A DNA stretch of 64,000 nucleotides from an uncultured Erythrobacter sp. (GTDB lineage Bacteria; Pseudomonadota; Alphaproteobacteria; Sphingomonadales; Sphingomonadaceae), in the NCBI RefSeq assembly GCF_958304185.1, contig NZ_OY284433.1, forward strand, positions 2,157,996 to 2,221,995. The letters are read 5' to 3'. A program made the position numbers and the translations under genes. Positions 8,502 to 16,604 of this stretch are shown in pieces; position 1 is the stretch's first letter; each line of letters starts with the position of its first letter. The notes under the pieces were generated by a model that worked only from the letters and a program-made list of their open reading frames with translations, searched no databases and was not told the origin of the DNA.

Positions 8502-9836
8502 ATGATTTCGGCTTATCTACGCGCTGGCCTTGCCGTGCTGACCGCGTGCCTGCTGGCGCCTTTCGCGCCGCTCGCCGCACAGGAGGTGGTCTTCTCCAAT
8601 GTCCGGGTGTTCGATGGCACCGCCGATACCCTTTCTGCGCCGACTACCGTGGTGGTGCGCGGCAATGTGATCGCCGCCATCGGGCCTGACGCCGCACCCG
8701 CCTCACCGGAAGCGACCGTGATCGACGGCACGGGGCAAACGCTGATGCCCGGCCTGATCGACAATCACGTCCACATGATGTTCAACAGCCTCGCACCCGC
8801 CGAAATGGCCGCGCCGGACATGAGCCTTGAGAAGGTCATGGCACTCTCCGCCGCGCAATCCAGGGCGATGCTGCTGCGCGGATTTACTGCGGTGCGCGAT
8901 GTCGGCGGGCCCTCGTTCCAGCTGAAGCGCTTGATCGACAGCGGCAAGGTGATGGGCCCGCGCATCTGGCCGTCAGGGCCGATGATCTCGCAGACCTCGG
9001 GCCATGCCGACCTGCGCGGTCCGGACGAACCGTCGCGGCGGTTCTCGGGGAAAATGTCCAAGGCCGAGGAAATCTGGGCCAGCGTCGTCGCCGATGGGCG
9101 GGACGAGGTGCTGACCGCGGTGCGCGAGAACCTCAGGCTCGGCGCCAGCCAGATCAAGATCGCGGCCGGCGGCGGCACCAGTTCGGAGTACGACCCGCTC
9201 GACGTGACCCAGTACACGCTCGACGAGATGAAGGCGGCGGTGGACGCAGCCTCGGACTGGAACACCTATGTCACCGTCCACGCCTATCACCCCAAATCGG
9301 TGCGCCGCGCGATCGAGGCGGGGGTGAAGGTGATCGAGCATGGCAATCTGCTCGATGAAGATACGCTCAAGCTGATGGCGGAAAAGGGCATCTGGCTGTC
9401 AGGTCAAATGCTAGTCGATTCGACCGAGGCGATGGACCCCAAGCGGCGCGAGAAGCGCAAACCTGTGATCGAAGGGCAAAAGATCGTCTGGCCGATGGCG
9501 AAGCGGCTCGGCGTGAAGCTGGCGTGGGGCACGGACTTCCTGTTCGAGCCTGATCTCAACGCCCAGCAAAACGCCTATATCCTGCGGCTGAAGCCCTATT
9601 TCACGCCTGCCGAACTGCTCAAGCTGGTGACCTCGGGCAATGCCGAGCTGCTGGCCCTGTCCGGCCCGCGCACGCCTTATGAAGGGCGGCTGGGCGTGGT
9701 GGAGCAGGGCGCGCTCGCCGATCTCATTCTGGTGCGGGGTGATCCGCTGGCGGATATCGACCTGATCGGCGATCCGGCGCGCAATTTCACCGTCATCATG
9801 AAGGACGGGGTGATCGTGAAAAGCGCGGCGGAATGA
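8502..9836 (+). CDS. secreted metal-dependent amidohydrolase (imidazolonepropionase-like)
   Basis: A 444-residue amidohydrolase-superfamily enzyme with an N-terminal signal peptide (LRAGLAVLTACLLAPFAPLAAQ), so it is probably periplasmic. The metal ligands of the TIM-barrel are present: HVH at residues 89-91, the lysine in ASQIKIAAGG, His in VTVHAYHP and IEHGN, and Asp in AWGTDF. It resembles the Xaa-Pro dipeptidase/imidazolonepropionase-related branch of amidohydrolases; the substrate cannot be told from sequence. The ATG at 8502 was chosen over 8445 because GGGGGA lies 5 nt upstream and the signal peptide begins there. It overlaps the next gene by 4 nt (ATGA), so the two are translationally coupled. 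Confidence 0.92.
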   Translation: MISAYLRAGLAVLTACLLAPFAPLAAQEVVFSNVRVFDGTADTLSAPTTVVVRGNVIAAIGPDAAPASPEATVIDGTGQTLMPGLIDNHVHMMFNSLAPAEMAAPDMSLEKVMALSAAQSRAMLLRGFTAVRDVGGPSFQLKRLIDSGKVMGPRIWPSGPMISQTSGHADLRGPDEPSRRFSGKMSKAEEIWASVVADGRDEVLTAVRENLRLGASQIKIAAGGGTSSEYDPLDVTQYTLDEMKAAVDAASDWNTYVTVHAYHPKSVRRAIEAGVKVIEHGNLLDEDTLKLMAEKGIWLSGQMLVDSTEAMDPKRREKRKPVIEGQKIVWPMAKRLGVKLAWGTDFLFEPDLNAQQNAYILRLKPYFTPAELLKLVTSGNAELLALSGPRTPYEGRLGVVEQGALADLILVRGDPLADIDLIGDPARNFTVIMKDGVIVKSAAE

Positions 9837-10858
9837 TCCGCGCGGGCTGGCTGGCCGCCGCCCTGGCGCTGGGTGGGTGTGTGTCCTACCCCGATGTGCC
9901 TGCTCCGGTCGCGGCCACGCCTGCATCCGGTCCGGTCCCGGCGACGCTCAGCGTGATGACCTATAACCTCGAAGGCCTGACATGGCCCGCCCGCACCGGT
10001 CGTGGGCCGTTTCTCGAAGCGATGACCGCCGAATTTGCCCGGATGGAGCAGGCCGGTGTCCTGCCCGATGTGATCGTGTTTCAGGAGGCTTTCAGCACCG
10101 CCGCGCTGCGCACCGCCACCTCGACCCCGCACCCCCACGTCGCGCTCGGCCCGCGCGCGCCGACCCGTTCCGGCTTGCCCAAGACCCGCGATCCAGTGCT
10201 GCGCAAGCGCAACTATCTGCGCGGCGAATGGGGCATCCGCTTCATGGGCAGCGGCATCGCCATCACCTCGCGCTATCCGATCATCGCGTCCTATTCCCAG
10301 CCCTATGGCCCGACCTCCTGCGCGGGGTGGGATTGTCTGGCGAACAAGGGCGTGATGCTGGTGCGGATCGCGGTCCCCGGCCTTGCCGACCCCGTCGAGA
10401 TCGCCACCACCCATATGAACGCGCAAGGCGCCTCCAAGGCCCCGCCCGAAAAGCACCTTGCCGCCCACAATGCCCAGTCAGCCGAGCTGGCCGACTTCCT
10501 TGACCGGGTGAGCCAGGTCGCCAGCCCGATGGTGCTGGCGGGTGACTTCAATATGCGCCGCAGCCCCGCACGGTTCGATGCTTTCGAGCAGCAGAATGGC
10601 TACCAACTGGCACGCCGCTATTGTGTCGAAGCCCGCGCCGATCCCGCCCTGCCGCCCTGCGACATCCGCCTGAGCTTCGATGGGGACGAGCCGTGGTTCG
10701 ACACGCAGGACCTGCAAATCTACGATGACGGCGCGCGCACGTTACTGCGCCCAGTGCGGATCGAGGCGTGGTTTGACGGGCCGGACGCGGGCGGCAAGCT
10801 GTCGGATCACGACGCCTATGTGGTCACCTACGCGCTCCTGCCCGCCGACAAGCGTTGA
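9833..10858 (+). CDS. endonuclease/exonuclease/phosphatase-family lipoprotein
   Basis: A 341-residue protein with a lipobox LALGGC (Cys16), hence a likely outer- or inner-membrane lipoprotein facing the periplasm. The catalytic signature of the DNase I/sphingomyelinase fold is complete: TYNLEG (Asn), FQEAF (Glu), THMNAQ, GDFNMR (Asp, Asn) and SDHDAY (Asp-His pair). The start codon overlaps the stop of the amidohydrolase. The substrate could be a phosphodiester lipid, nucleic acid or phosphoinositide; sequence alone does not decide. Confidence 0.9.
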   Translation: MIRAGWLAAALALGGCVSYPDVPAPVAATPASGPVPATLSVMTYNLEGLTWPARTGRGPFLEAMTAEFARMEQAGVLPDVIVFQEAFSTAALRTATSTPHPHVALGPRAPTRSGLPKTRDPVLRKRNYLRGEWGIRFMGSGIAITSRYPIIASYSQPYGPTSCAGWDCLANKGVMLVRIAVPGLADPVEIATTHMNAQGASKAPPEKHLAAHNAQSAELADFLDRVSQVASPMVLAGDFNMRRSPARFDAFEQQNGYQLARRYCVEARADPALPPCDIRLSFDGDEPWFDTQDLQIYDDGARTLLRPVRIEAWFDGPDAGGKLSDHDAYVVTYALLPADKR

Positions 10859-10861
10859 GGC

Positions 10862-11563
10862 TTAGCGCCGTCGGAACCGGAAGTACCACACCTCATGCCC
10901 GTAGACCGTGCGGGCCTTGTGCTCGTATCGCGTCTCGGGCCAGCCGGAGGGGCGCACCTGCCAGTCCGACGGTTTCTCGACCACCCACTCGAACAGGTCG
11001 GTGTGGCGCTGCATCACCATCAGCGCATGGCGCAGATAGACGTCGTGATCGGTGCCGAACCGGAACTCGCCGCCCGGTTTCATCTTGGCGGCGAGCAGTT
11101 TGATCGGGCCGTCGTTGACCATCCGCCGCTTGGCATGGCGCGCCTTGGGCCAAGGGTCGGGATGCAGCAGATAGGCCATCGTCAGTGCGCCATCGGGGAT
11201 GCGCTGGAGCACCTCCAGCGCGTCGCCATGATGCAACCGGATATTGGCGAGGCGCTGGTCGGCCACATGGGTCAGCGCCTGCGCCACACCGTTGACGAAG
11301 GGCTCCGCGCCGATGAAGCCGTGATCAGGCAGCAGATCGGCGCGGTAGGCGAGATGCTCACCGCCGCCGAAGCCGATCTCGAAATGCAGCGGGCGCTGGT
11401 CGCCGAACAGGGTTTCGGATGTGACCGGGCCTTCGGCAGGCACAGAAATCTGCGGCAGGAGGGTATCGACCAACCCCTGCTGATACTTGCGCAACTTCTT
11501 CCCGACAGAGCGGCCATAAAGCCGCGCAATGGTGGTCGGATCGCCTTCCTTGAACGCTGTCAT
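10862..11563 (-). CDS. trmB: tRNA (guanine-N7-)-methyltransferase
   Basis: Methylates G46 of tRNA at N7 using S-adenosylmethionine. The 233-residue protein has the SAM-binding motif EIGFGGGEHL, the family signature HPDPWPKARHAKRR and the C-terminal FGTDHDVYLRHAL. A longer frame to 11620 exists, but MTAFKEGDPTTIARLYGR is the typical start, so the ATG at 11563 is used; the upstream ribosome-binding site is weak. It is convergent with the lipoprotein gene (3-nt gap) and divergent from the LuxR-type regulator. Confidence 0.95.
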   Translation of the reverse strand: MTAFKEGDPTTIARLYGRSVGKKLRKYQQGLVDTLLPQISVPAEGPVTSETLFGDQRPLHFEIGFGGGEHLAYRADLLPDHGFIGAEPFVNGVAQALTHVADQRLANIRLHHGDALEVLQRIPDGALTMAYLLHPDPWPKARHAKRRMVNDGPIKLLAAKMKPGGEFRFGTDHDVYLRHALMVMQRHTDLFEWVVEKPSDWQVRPSGWPETRYEHKARTVYGHEVWYFRFRRR

Positions 11564-11647
11564 GGGGCGGGCGCTTGGCACGCAGCCCGTCGCGGCACAA
11601 GAAAATCGTGCTGGACGCAAGGCTGCGCGCTGTGGTGATCAGAGCCG

Positions 11648-12472
11648 ATGACGACCCCGTCCCCAGTTTGTGCCGAGGCGCTTTCCGACAAGGAGCTTGA
11701 AGTCCTGCGCCTGCTGGCGGCGGGGCACACGGTGAAGTCGATTGCTGCCCGGCTGGATCGTTCGGAAGCCTCGATCAACGAACGGCTGCGCGAGGCGCGG
11801 CGCAAGACGGGGTTGGGCAGTAGCCGCGAGTTGGCGCGGCTGCTTGATGCCCAGAAAATCTGGGACAGGAAAATCGATCTGTCCCCCGGCGAACCTTCCG
11901 CAGAGGAACCGTCCGTGCCCCGCCGAAAGGGGTTCGAATGGACGAAAGGAAAGATCGCCATGCTCACCTTGCTCCCCGCCGCCGCCGCCCTCGGGCTCGC
12001 GCTTGCTGCCGGTAATGCCACCCCGGAGGCTGCCGGAACTGCGCAGGCCGCCACGGCTGCTCCGGTCAGCGGAACGCCGCTGACCGGGCGCTGGTCGCTC
12101 GATGTGGCGAAAATCCCGGAGGAGGAACGACCGCGCGCAGTTACAATCGCCTTCTCGCCTGCCCCTGAGGGGCGCTGGCACACGGTGGTTATGATCGAGA
12201 GCCCCGACGGCGCGCTACAAAAGGCCGAATCGACCGCTGCGTTGGATGGCGTGGCGGTGCCGGTGACGGGATCGATGGGGGGTATCGACTCGGTGTCGCT
12301 GCGCCAACCGGAAGCCGGAACGCTGGTGATGACGCTCGGCAAGGACGGCAAGCGCGTTTCGACGCGGGTCTATACCGTGGCCGGGGATGGGAGGACGATG
12401 ACAGAAACCATCGTTTGGGCCGCCGAGGGGATGCCGGACATCGTGACGACGACCTTCAACCGCATAAGCTGA
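11648..12472 (+). CDS. membrane-anchored LuxR-type HTH regulator with extracytoplasmic domain
   Basis: A 274-residue protein with an N-terminal LuxR/GerE-type helix-turn-helix (LSDKELEVLRLLAAGHTVK through SEASINERLREARRK, residues 12-66). A linker and one membrane segment follow (about residues 103-122, AMLTLLPAAAALGLALA). The C-terminal part of about 150 residues (TGRWSLDVAKIPEEERP to the end) would lie in the periplasm. The topology resembles one-component membrane regulators such as ToxR or CadC, although the DNA-binding domain is of a different family. No response-regulator receiver domain is present. Targets are unknown; it is divergent from trmB and convergent with ctrA. Confidence 0.82.
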   Translation: MTTPSPVCAEALSDKELEVLRLLAAGHTVKSIAARLDRSEASINERLREARRKTGLGSSRELARLLDAQKIWDRKIDLSPGEPSAEEPSVPRRKGFEWTKGKIAMLTLLPAAAALGLALAAGNATPEAAGTAQAATAAPVSGTPLTGRWSLDVAKIPEEERPRAVTIAFSPAPEGRWHTVVMIESPDGALQKAESTAALDGVAVPVTGSMGGIDSVSLRQPEAGTLVMTLGKDGKRVSTRVYTVAGDGRTMTETIVWAAEGMPDIVTTTFNRIS

Positions 12473-12478
12473 AACGCA

Positions 12479-12506
12479 AACGCCCGGAGCCAAGGCCCCG
12501 GGCGTT
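12479..12506. terminator. hairpin downstream of the LuxR-type regulator
   Basis: Perfect 9-bp stem AACGCCCGG/CCGGGCGTT with a 10-nt loop starts 7 nt after the stop codon. No long T tract follows. It lies between convergent genes and may serve both strands. Confidence 0.55.
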
Positions 12507-12531
12507 CCCGTCAACAATTATGTAGCGCGCT

Positions 12532-12630
12532 GTTCCGGCCCAAAGGGACGCAAGGCCGACCGGCCGCCCGCAGGCGCTCGATCCTGAAAGGATCGAACCG
12601 CGCCGAGGACGAGGGCGCGGAGGCGCCCTC
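12532..12630 (-). repeat. structured repeat element, copy A (3' of ctrA)
   Basis: Read on the minus strand, immediately after the ctrA stop, are: stem P1 GAGGGCGC/GCGCCCTC closing a CTCC loop (12611-12630); the constant stretch TCCTCGGCGC; P2 with inner arms CGATCCT/AGGATCG inside a GGCGC/GCGCC stem; P3 GGCC/GGCC; then a weak P4. The skeleton is nearly identical to copies at 16473 and 52908 while the arms differ and still pair. It lies within the presumed 3' untranslated region of ctrA. Confidence 0.75.
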
Positions 12631-12638
12631 GCAATAAA

Positions 12639-13334
12639 TTACGCCGCTTCGACCACCGCTTCGTCGTCGCGCAGCACGTAGCCACGGCCCCACACGGTTT
12701 CGATGTAGTTCTCACCGCCGCAAGCCAGCGACAGCTTCTTGCGCAGCTTGCAGATGAACACGTCGATGATCTTGAGTTCCGGCTCGTCCATCCCGCCATA
12801 GAGGTGGTTGAGGAACATTTCCTTGGTCAGCGTGGTGCCCTTGCGGAGCGAAAGGAGCTCCAGCATCGCATATTCCTTGCCGGTGAGGTGCACGCGGGCG
12901 CCATCGACTTCGACGGTCTTGGCGTCGAGGTTCACTGCCAGCTTGCCGGTGCGGATGACCGACTGCGAGTGGCCCTTCGAACGGCGCACCACGGCATAGA
13001 TGCGGGCGACCAGTTCTTCGCGGTGGAACGGCTTGGTGACGTAATCGTCAGCGCCGAAGCCGAAGCTGCGGATCTTCGAATCCATTTCCGAAATGCCCGA
13101 GAGGATCAGCACTGGCGTTTGCACCTTGGCAACGCGCAGCTTCTTGAGCACGTCATAGCCATGCATGTCAGGCAGGTTCAGGTCGAGCAGGATGATGTCG
13201 TAATCATACAGCTTGCCGAGATCCAAACCTTCCTCGCCGAGGTCGGTCGAATAGACATTGAAACCTTCGGTGGTGAGCATCAGCTCAATCGCCTTGGCGG
13301 TGGTCGGTTCGTCTTCGATCAGCAGAACGCGCAT
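12639..13334 (-). CDS. ctrA: cell-cycle response regulator CtrA
   Basis: Master cell-cycle and motility regulator of alphaproteobacteria, an OmpR-type response regulator. The 231-residue protein has a receiver domain with the acidic pocket IEDEP and phospho-acceptor Asp51 in [12 protein letters not shown], Lys in VTKPF, and a winged-helix domain with the conserved [17 protein letters not shown] and [12 protein letters not shown]. It ends in Ala-Ala, the terminus that in Caulobacter directs ClpXP degradation (family knowledge). The promoter region carries paired GAGTC sites and CtrA-box-like sequences, implying CcrM- and self-regulation. Structured element A follows the stop codon. Confidence 0.97.
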   Translation of the reverse strand: MRVLLIEDEPTTAKAIELMLTTEGFNVYSTDLGEEGLDLGKLYDYDIILLDLNLPDMHGYDVLKKLRVAKVQTPVLILSGISEMDSKIRSFGFGADDYVTKPFHREELVARIYAVVRRSKGHSQSVIRTGKLAVNLDAKTVEVDGARVHLTGKEYAMLELLSLRKGTTLTKEMFLNHLYGGMDEPELKIIDVFICKLRKKLSLACGGENYIETVWGRGYVLRDDEAVVEAA

Positions 13335-13429
13335 CTTAGTCCCCCGTGAAATCCGGTGTCTGTCCCCTGGTAACCCCTGCTTAGGAGAGGTTGCCGTCTG
13401 TTAACCACGCCACTTCTCACCAAAAAAGG

Positions 13430-13478
13430 TTAATAAGAAGTTTAGCGCGTTAACGTTTTGAAGTGAGTCTTTCGAGTC
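13430..13478 (-). promoter_or_regulatory. ctrA promoter region: CtrA-like box and two GANTC sites
   Basis: Upstream of ctrA a TTAA-N7-TTTA box (13430-13444) is one mismatch from the CtrA consensus TTAA-N7-TTAA, with further TTAAC motifs at 13401 and 13450. Two GAGTC sites (13465-13469, 13474-13478) match the CcrM target GANTC and start 9 bp apart. In Caulobacter the ctrA P1 promoter is controlled by exactly these two signals; the assignment here is by analogy. Confidence 0.55.
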
Positions 13479-13549
13479 ACACCCCCGCAGCAGCGAATTA
13501 TCGCGCAGGGTGAGACGTTTACGGATGGGCCGCCCAATGCGGGAAAATC

Positions 13550-15049
13550 CTAAGATGCGCCCGCCAGCTTCTTCGCCCGCCGCCGCTCGGCGCTGGAGCC
13601 CAGCCCGATCGCTTCGCGGTATTTCGCGACGGTGCGCCGGGCGAGGTCGAAGCCTTCTTTCTGGAGCATTTCGGCAAGTTGTTGGTCAGACAGGATATTC
13701 TTCGCGGTCTCTGCGTCGATCAGCGCCTTGATGCGGGACTTGATCGCGGCGGAGGACGCGCCTTCGCCGTCGGCTGAGGCGACCCCGCTGGTGAAGAAGT
13801 ATTTCAGTTCAAACGTCCCGCGCGCGCAGGCGAGGTACTTGTTGCTGGTCACCCGGCTGACCGTGCTTTCGTGCATTTCGATCTTCTCGGCCACTTCGCG
13901 CAAGGTGAGCGGGCGCAGTTCGGAAACTCCCCGGCGGAAGAACCCGTCCTGTTGCTTCACGATTTCCGCGGCGGTTTTGAGAATCGTCTTCTGCCGCTGG
14001 TCAAGCGCGCGAATCAGCCAGTGCGCGTCGGCGAGCTTCTCTTTGAGCCAGCCCTGCGATTCCTTGGATGTCGCCCCGGCGTTCAATTCCACGAAGTAGC
14101 CGCGATTGACGATCAGCTTGGGCAGGGTGTCCTCGTTGAGCGCAATATCCCACCCGCCGGCGGCATTGGCGGTGATCAGGATGTCTGGCACCACAGAGCT
14201 GCTGTCGGACGGCATGAAGGCCAGGCCCGGTCGCGGGTTGTAGCTGCGCAATTCGCGCAGCATGTCGGCAAAGTCCTCGTCATCGACGCGGCACAGGCGC
14301 TTCAACCGCTCCACCTCGCCGCGCGCGACCAGATCGAGATTGCTGATGAGCGCGGCCATGCAGGGGTCATAGCGGTCGGCCTCGCGCGCCTGGATCGCGA
14401 TGCATTCGGCCAGATTGCGCGCGCCCACGCCCGTGGGGTCGAGCGATTGCACCAGCGTCAGCGCCGCCTCGGCCTCGAACAGTTCCACCCCCAGATCATC
14501 GGCGACTTCGTCAATCGGCGTGCCAAGGTAGCCCGCATCGTCGAGCAGCCCGATGATATGGCGTGCGATGAACCCGGTGCGCGGATCGCTGGTGAGCGCG
14601 CCGATCTGGCCTTCGAGATGTTCGGAGAGGGTGATTTCGGCGGCGCGCAGTTGCTCCCAATCAGGCGCGTCATCGAAGTCGCCGCCCGATCCGCTGGCTG
14701 CCGCGCCCCATTCGGCATCGCGGGCATTGCGCGCCTCGCCGTCGCCAGTGTCCCAGTCACGATCCACCGAGGACAGGTCGAGCGGCGCGTCGCTCTCTCC
14801 CCCGCCGCGCAGCATCAATTCATCGGCAGGCGCATCCTCACCCGGCGGGGCCGCAAGTTCGATCCGCTCCGGCTCACTCACATCTGCGGGCCCACCGGTG
14901 TCGAGCAACGGATTGGCCTCCAGCGCCTCAGCAATGAAGCTTTCGATTTCGAGGTTGGAGGCCGCCAGCAGCTTGATCGCCTGCTGCAACTGCGGCGTCA
15001 TCACCAGCGATTGCGATTGCCTCAGGTCAAGGCGGGGACCTAATGCCAT
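13550..15049 (-). CDS. rpoN: RNA polymerase sigma-54 factor
   Basis: Sigma-54 recruits RNA polymerase to -24/-12 promoters and needs an AAA+ activator. The 499-residue protein has the glutamine-rich activator-interacting region I (LDLRQSQSLVMTPQLQQAI), an acidic region II, the core-binding region, a helix-turn-helix (LREVAEKIEMHESTVSRVTS) and the RpoN box ARRTVAKYRE near the C-terminus. It lies 11 nt downstream of lptB, the common lptB-rpoN order in proteobacteria. A perfect -24/-12 site is present upstream of glnK in this window (50913-50928), a likely target. Confidence 0.97.
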   Translation of the reverse strand: MALGPRLDLRQSQSLVMTPQLQQAIKLLAASNLEIESFIAEALEANPLLDTGGPADVSEPERIELAAPPGEDAPADELMLRGGGESDAPLDLSSVDRDWDTGDGEARNARDAEWGAAASGSGGDFDDAPDWEQLRAAEITLSEHLEGQIGALTSDPRTGFIARHIIGLLDDAGYLGTPIDEVADDLGVELFEAEAALTLVQSLDPTGVGARNLAECIAIQAREADRYDPCMAALISNLDLVARGEVERLKRLCRVDDEDFADMLRELRSYNPRPGLAFMPSDSSSVVPDILITANAAGGWDIALNEDTLPKLIVNRGYFVELNAGATSKESQGWLKEKLADAHWLIRALDQRQKTILKTAAEIVKQQDGFFRRGVSELRPLTLREVAEKIEMHESTVSRVTSNKYLACARGTFELKYFFTSGVASADGEGASSAAIKSRIKALIDAETAKNILSDQQLAEMLQKEGFDLARRTVAKYREAIGLGSSAERRRAKKLAGAS

Positions 15050-15060
15050 GCCAATCAGCG

Positions 15061-15837
15061 CTAGAGCGTGAAGCTCTCACCGAGATAGAGCCGCCGCACG
15101 TTCTCGTCCGCGACCAGTTCCTGGGGGGAGCCGGCGAACAGCACCTGCCCGCCATAGATGATGCAGGCCCGGTCAACGATATCGAGCGTCTCGCGCACGT
15201 TGTGATCGGTGATCAGCACACCGATGCCGCGACCCTTGAGATCCCGCACCAGCTCCCGGATATCGTTGATCGAGAGCGGGTCGATCCCGGCAAACGGCTC
15301 GTCCAGCAGCATGATCGAAGGCTTGGCCGCCAATGCGCGAGCAATCTCACAGCGCCGCCGCTCCCCGCCCGACAGCGCCATCGCAGGCGATTCGCGCAGA
15401 CGGGTCAGGCCGAATTCGTCGAGCAGCCGTTCCAACTCGGACGCGCGAGTGGCGGCATCAGGCTCGCCCAGTTCAAGCACGCAGGCGATGTTCTGCTCCA
15501 CGGTCATGCCGCGAAAGATGCTGGTTTCCTGCGGCAGATAGCCCAGCCCGAGGATCGCGCGGCGATACATCGGCAGCTTGGTCACATCCTCGCCGTCCAT
15601 CAAGATGCGGCCCGAATCCGGCTTCACCAGCCCCATGATCGAATAGAAACAGGTGGTCTTGCCCGCGCCATTGGGGCCGAGCAGACCGAACACCTCGCCC
15701 TTGGCCACCTCGAAAGAGATATCGGTCAGCACGGCGCGCTTGTCATAGCTCTTGGCGATCGAGATCACTTCAAGCCCGCTGCCAAGCGGCTGAACCGGCG
15801 CTGCCTCGCTGGGCGGATCGGAAAGGGTCGTGGCCAT
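15061..15837 (-). CDS. lptB: LPS export ABC transporter ATP-binding protein LptB
   Basis: ATPase of the LptBFG complex that extracts lipopolysaccharide from the inner membrane and pushes it along the Lpt bridge. The 258-residue protein has Walker A GPNGAGKTT, the ABC signature LSGGERRRCEIARAL, Walker B IMLLDEPFAGIDP and the switch His in ITDHNVRETL. It is first in an operon with rpoN; lptA and lptC, which often precede it, are not adjacent here because the next upstream gene is on the opposite strand. Confidence 0.96.
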   Translation of the reverse strand: MATTLSDPPSEAAPVQPLGSGLEVISIAKSYDKRAVLTDISFEVAKGEVFGLLGPNGAGKTTCFYSIMGLVKPDSGRILMDGEDVTKLPMYRRAILGLGYLPQETSIFRGMTVEQNIACVLELGEPDAATRASELERLLDEFGLTRLRESPAMALSGGERRRCEIARALAAKPSIMLLDEPFAGIDPLSINDIRELVRDLKGRGIGVLITDHNVRETLDIVDRACIIYGGQVLFAGSPQELVADENVRRLYLGESFTL

Positions 15838-16089
15838 GTGTCTGCGAGCCTTAGCAGCCTTCGAGCCGCAGAAAAGGGGCGCAAGGCGTTTGGCAGGATT
15901 TTTGCTGAGTGCTCACCTATCGACCTCATACTGGCGCAACGTCAAACAAAGCCCCGGTCATTTGAGCAGCTTGTGCCTAGTCCTGTGCGTTTGGCGCAAC
16001 AAAATGGCGGATTTCCGTGCCTTCTTGCAACCTTGGAGAAGCTTTGCGATACTGCCCGCATCACAACAGCCCGTTGGGGAGCGGCCAGC

Positions 16090-16467
16090 ATGATGAAATC
16101 CAATGAGCGGGGCAAAATCGAGGCACTGTCCGCCACCCGGGCGCGAGACTGGCGCAAGGCGATGAGCGATCATGTCGCCTATGGGCTGCTGGCCTATACC
16201 GCGTTGCAAATCTTCGTGACGGTCAAGGCGTTGGCAGAAGGCACGTCGAGCCTGCTGCCCTATTTCGCGCTGGTCGTGTTGGTGGCCGGGATCATCCCGG
16301 TGTGCCGTTGGTTTGAAAAACGCTGGTCGGTGCTGAGCGATGCTGAAGCGGTTGACCCGTCCTACGCTCCCGCCTTCAAACGCGATGTGATGACGCTGTG
16401 GGCGCTGGCGATCGGGCTGCCCTTCGGGCTGACGCTGTTGTTCAAGGCGCTGTTGAGCGTTTTTTGA
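16090..16467 (+). CDS. hypothetical membrane protein
   Basis: A 125-residue protein with about three hydrophobic segments (HVAYGLLAYTALQIFVTV, LLPYFALVVLVAGIIPVC, LWALAIGLPFGLTLLF). The frame is open far upstream across lptB, but that part is antisense shadow. The tandem ATGs at 16090 and 16093 follow a GGGGAG-like ribosome-binding site. I do not recognise a family. Structured repeat element B begins 6 nt after the stop codon. The 250 bp before the gene (15838-16089) hold nothing I can assign beyond a presumed promoter. Confidence 0.7.
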   Translation: MMKSNERGKIEALSATRARDWRKAMSDHVAYGLLAYTALQIFVTVKALAEGTSSLLPYFALVVLVAGIIPVCRWFEKRWSVLSDAEAVDPSYAPAFKRDVMTLWALAIGLPFGLTLLFKALLSVF

Positions 16468-16472
16468 TTTGT

Positions 16473-16568
16473 GAGCGGGCCTCCGCCCGCTCATCCTCGG
16501 CGCTGTTCCTTCGCTACGCTACGGGCGCCTGCGGGCGGCCAGTCGGCCTTGCGGTTGCTGCGCAACCG
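16473..16568 (+). repeat. structured repeat element, copy B
   Basis: P1 arms GAGCGGGC/GCCCGCTC close a CTCC loop (16473-16492). Then come TCCTCGGCGC, a variable insert between GGCGC and GCGCC, the constant TGCGGGCGGCC and AGTCGGCCTTGCG, and P4 CGGTTGC/GCAACCG (16552-16568). Skeleton and order match copies A and C, with different arm sequences. It follows the small membrane-protein gene in sense orientation. Confidence 0.75.
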
Positions 16569-16604
16569 ACATTAGCGCCTCCCTGACCGCCCAGCGGCTA
16601 TCCC

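Noticed and set aside
15043-16089. Long upstream extension of the membrane-protein frame at 16090
   Set aside because: The extension is antisense to lptB and has shadow composition; tandem ATGs at 16090 give a proper N-terminus.
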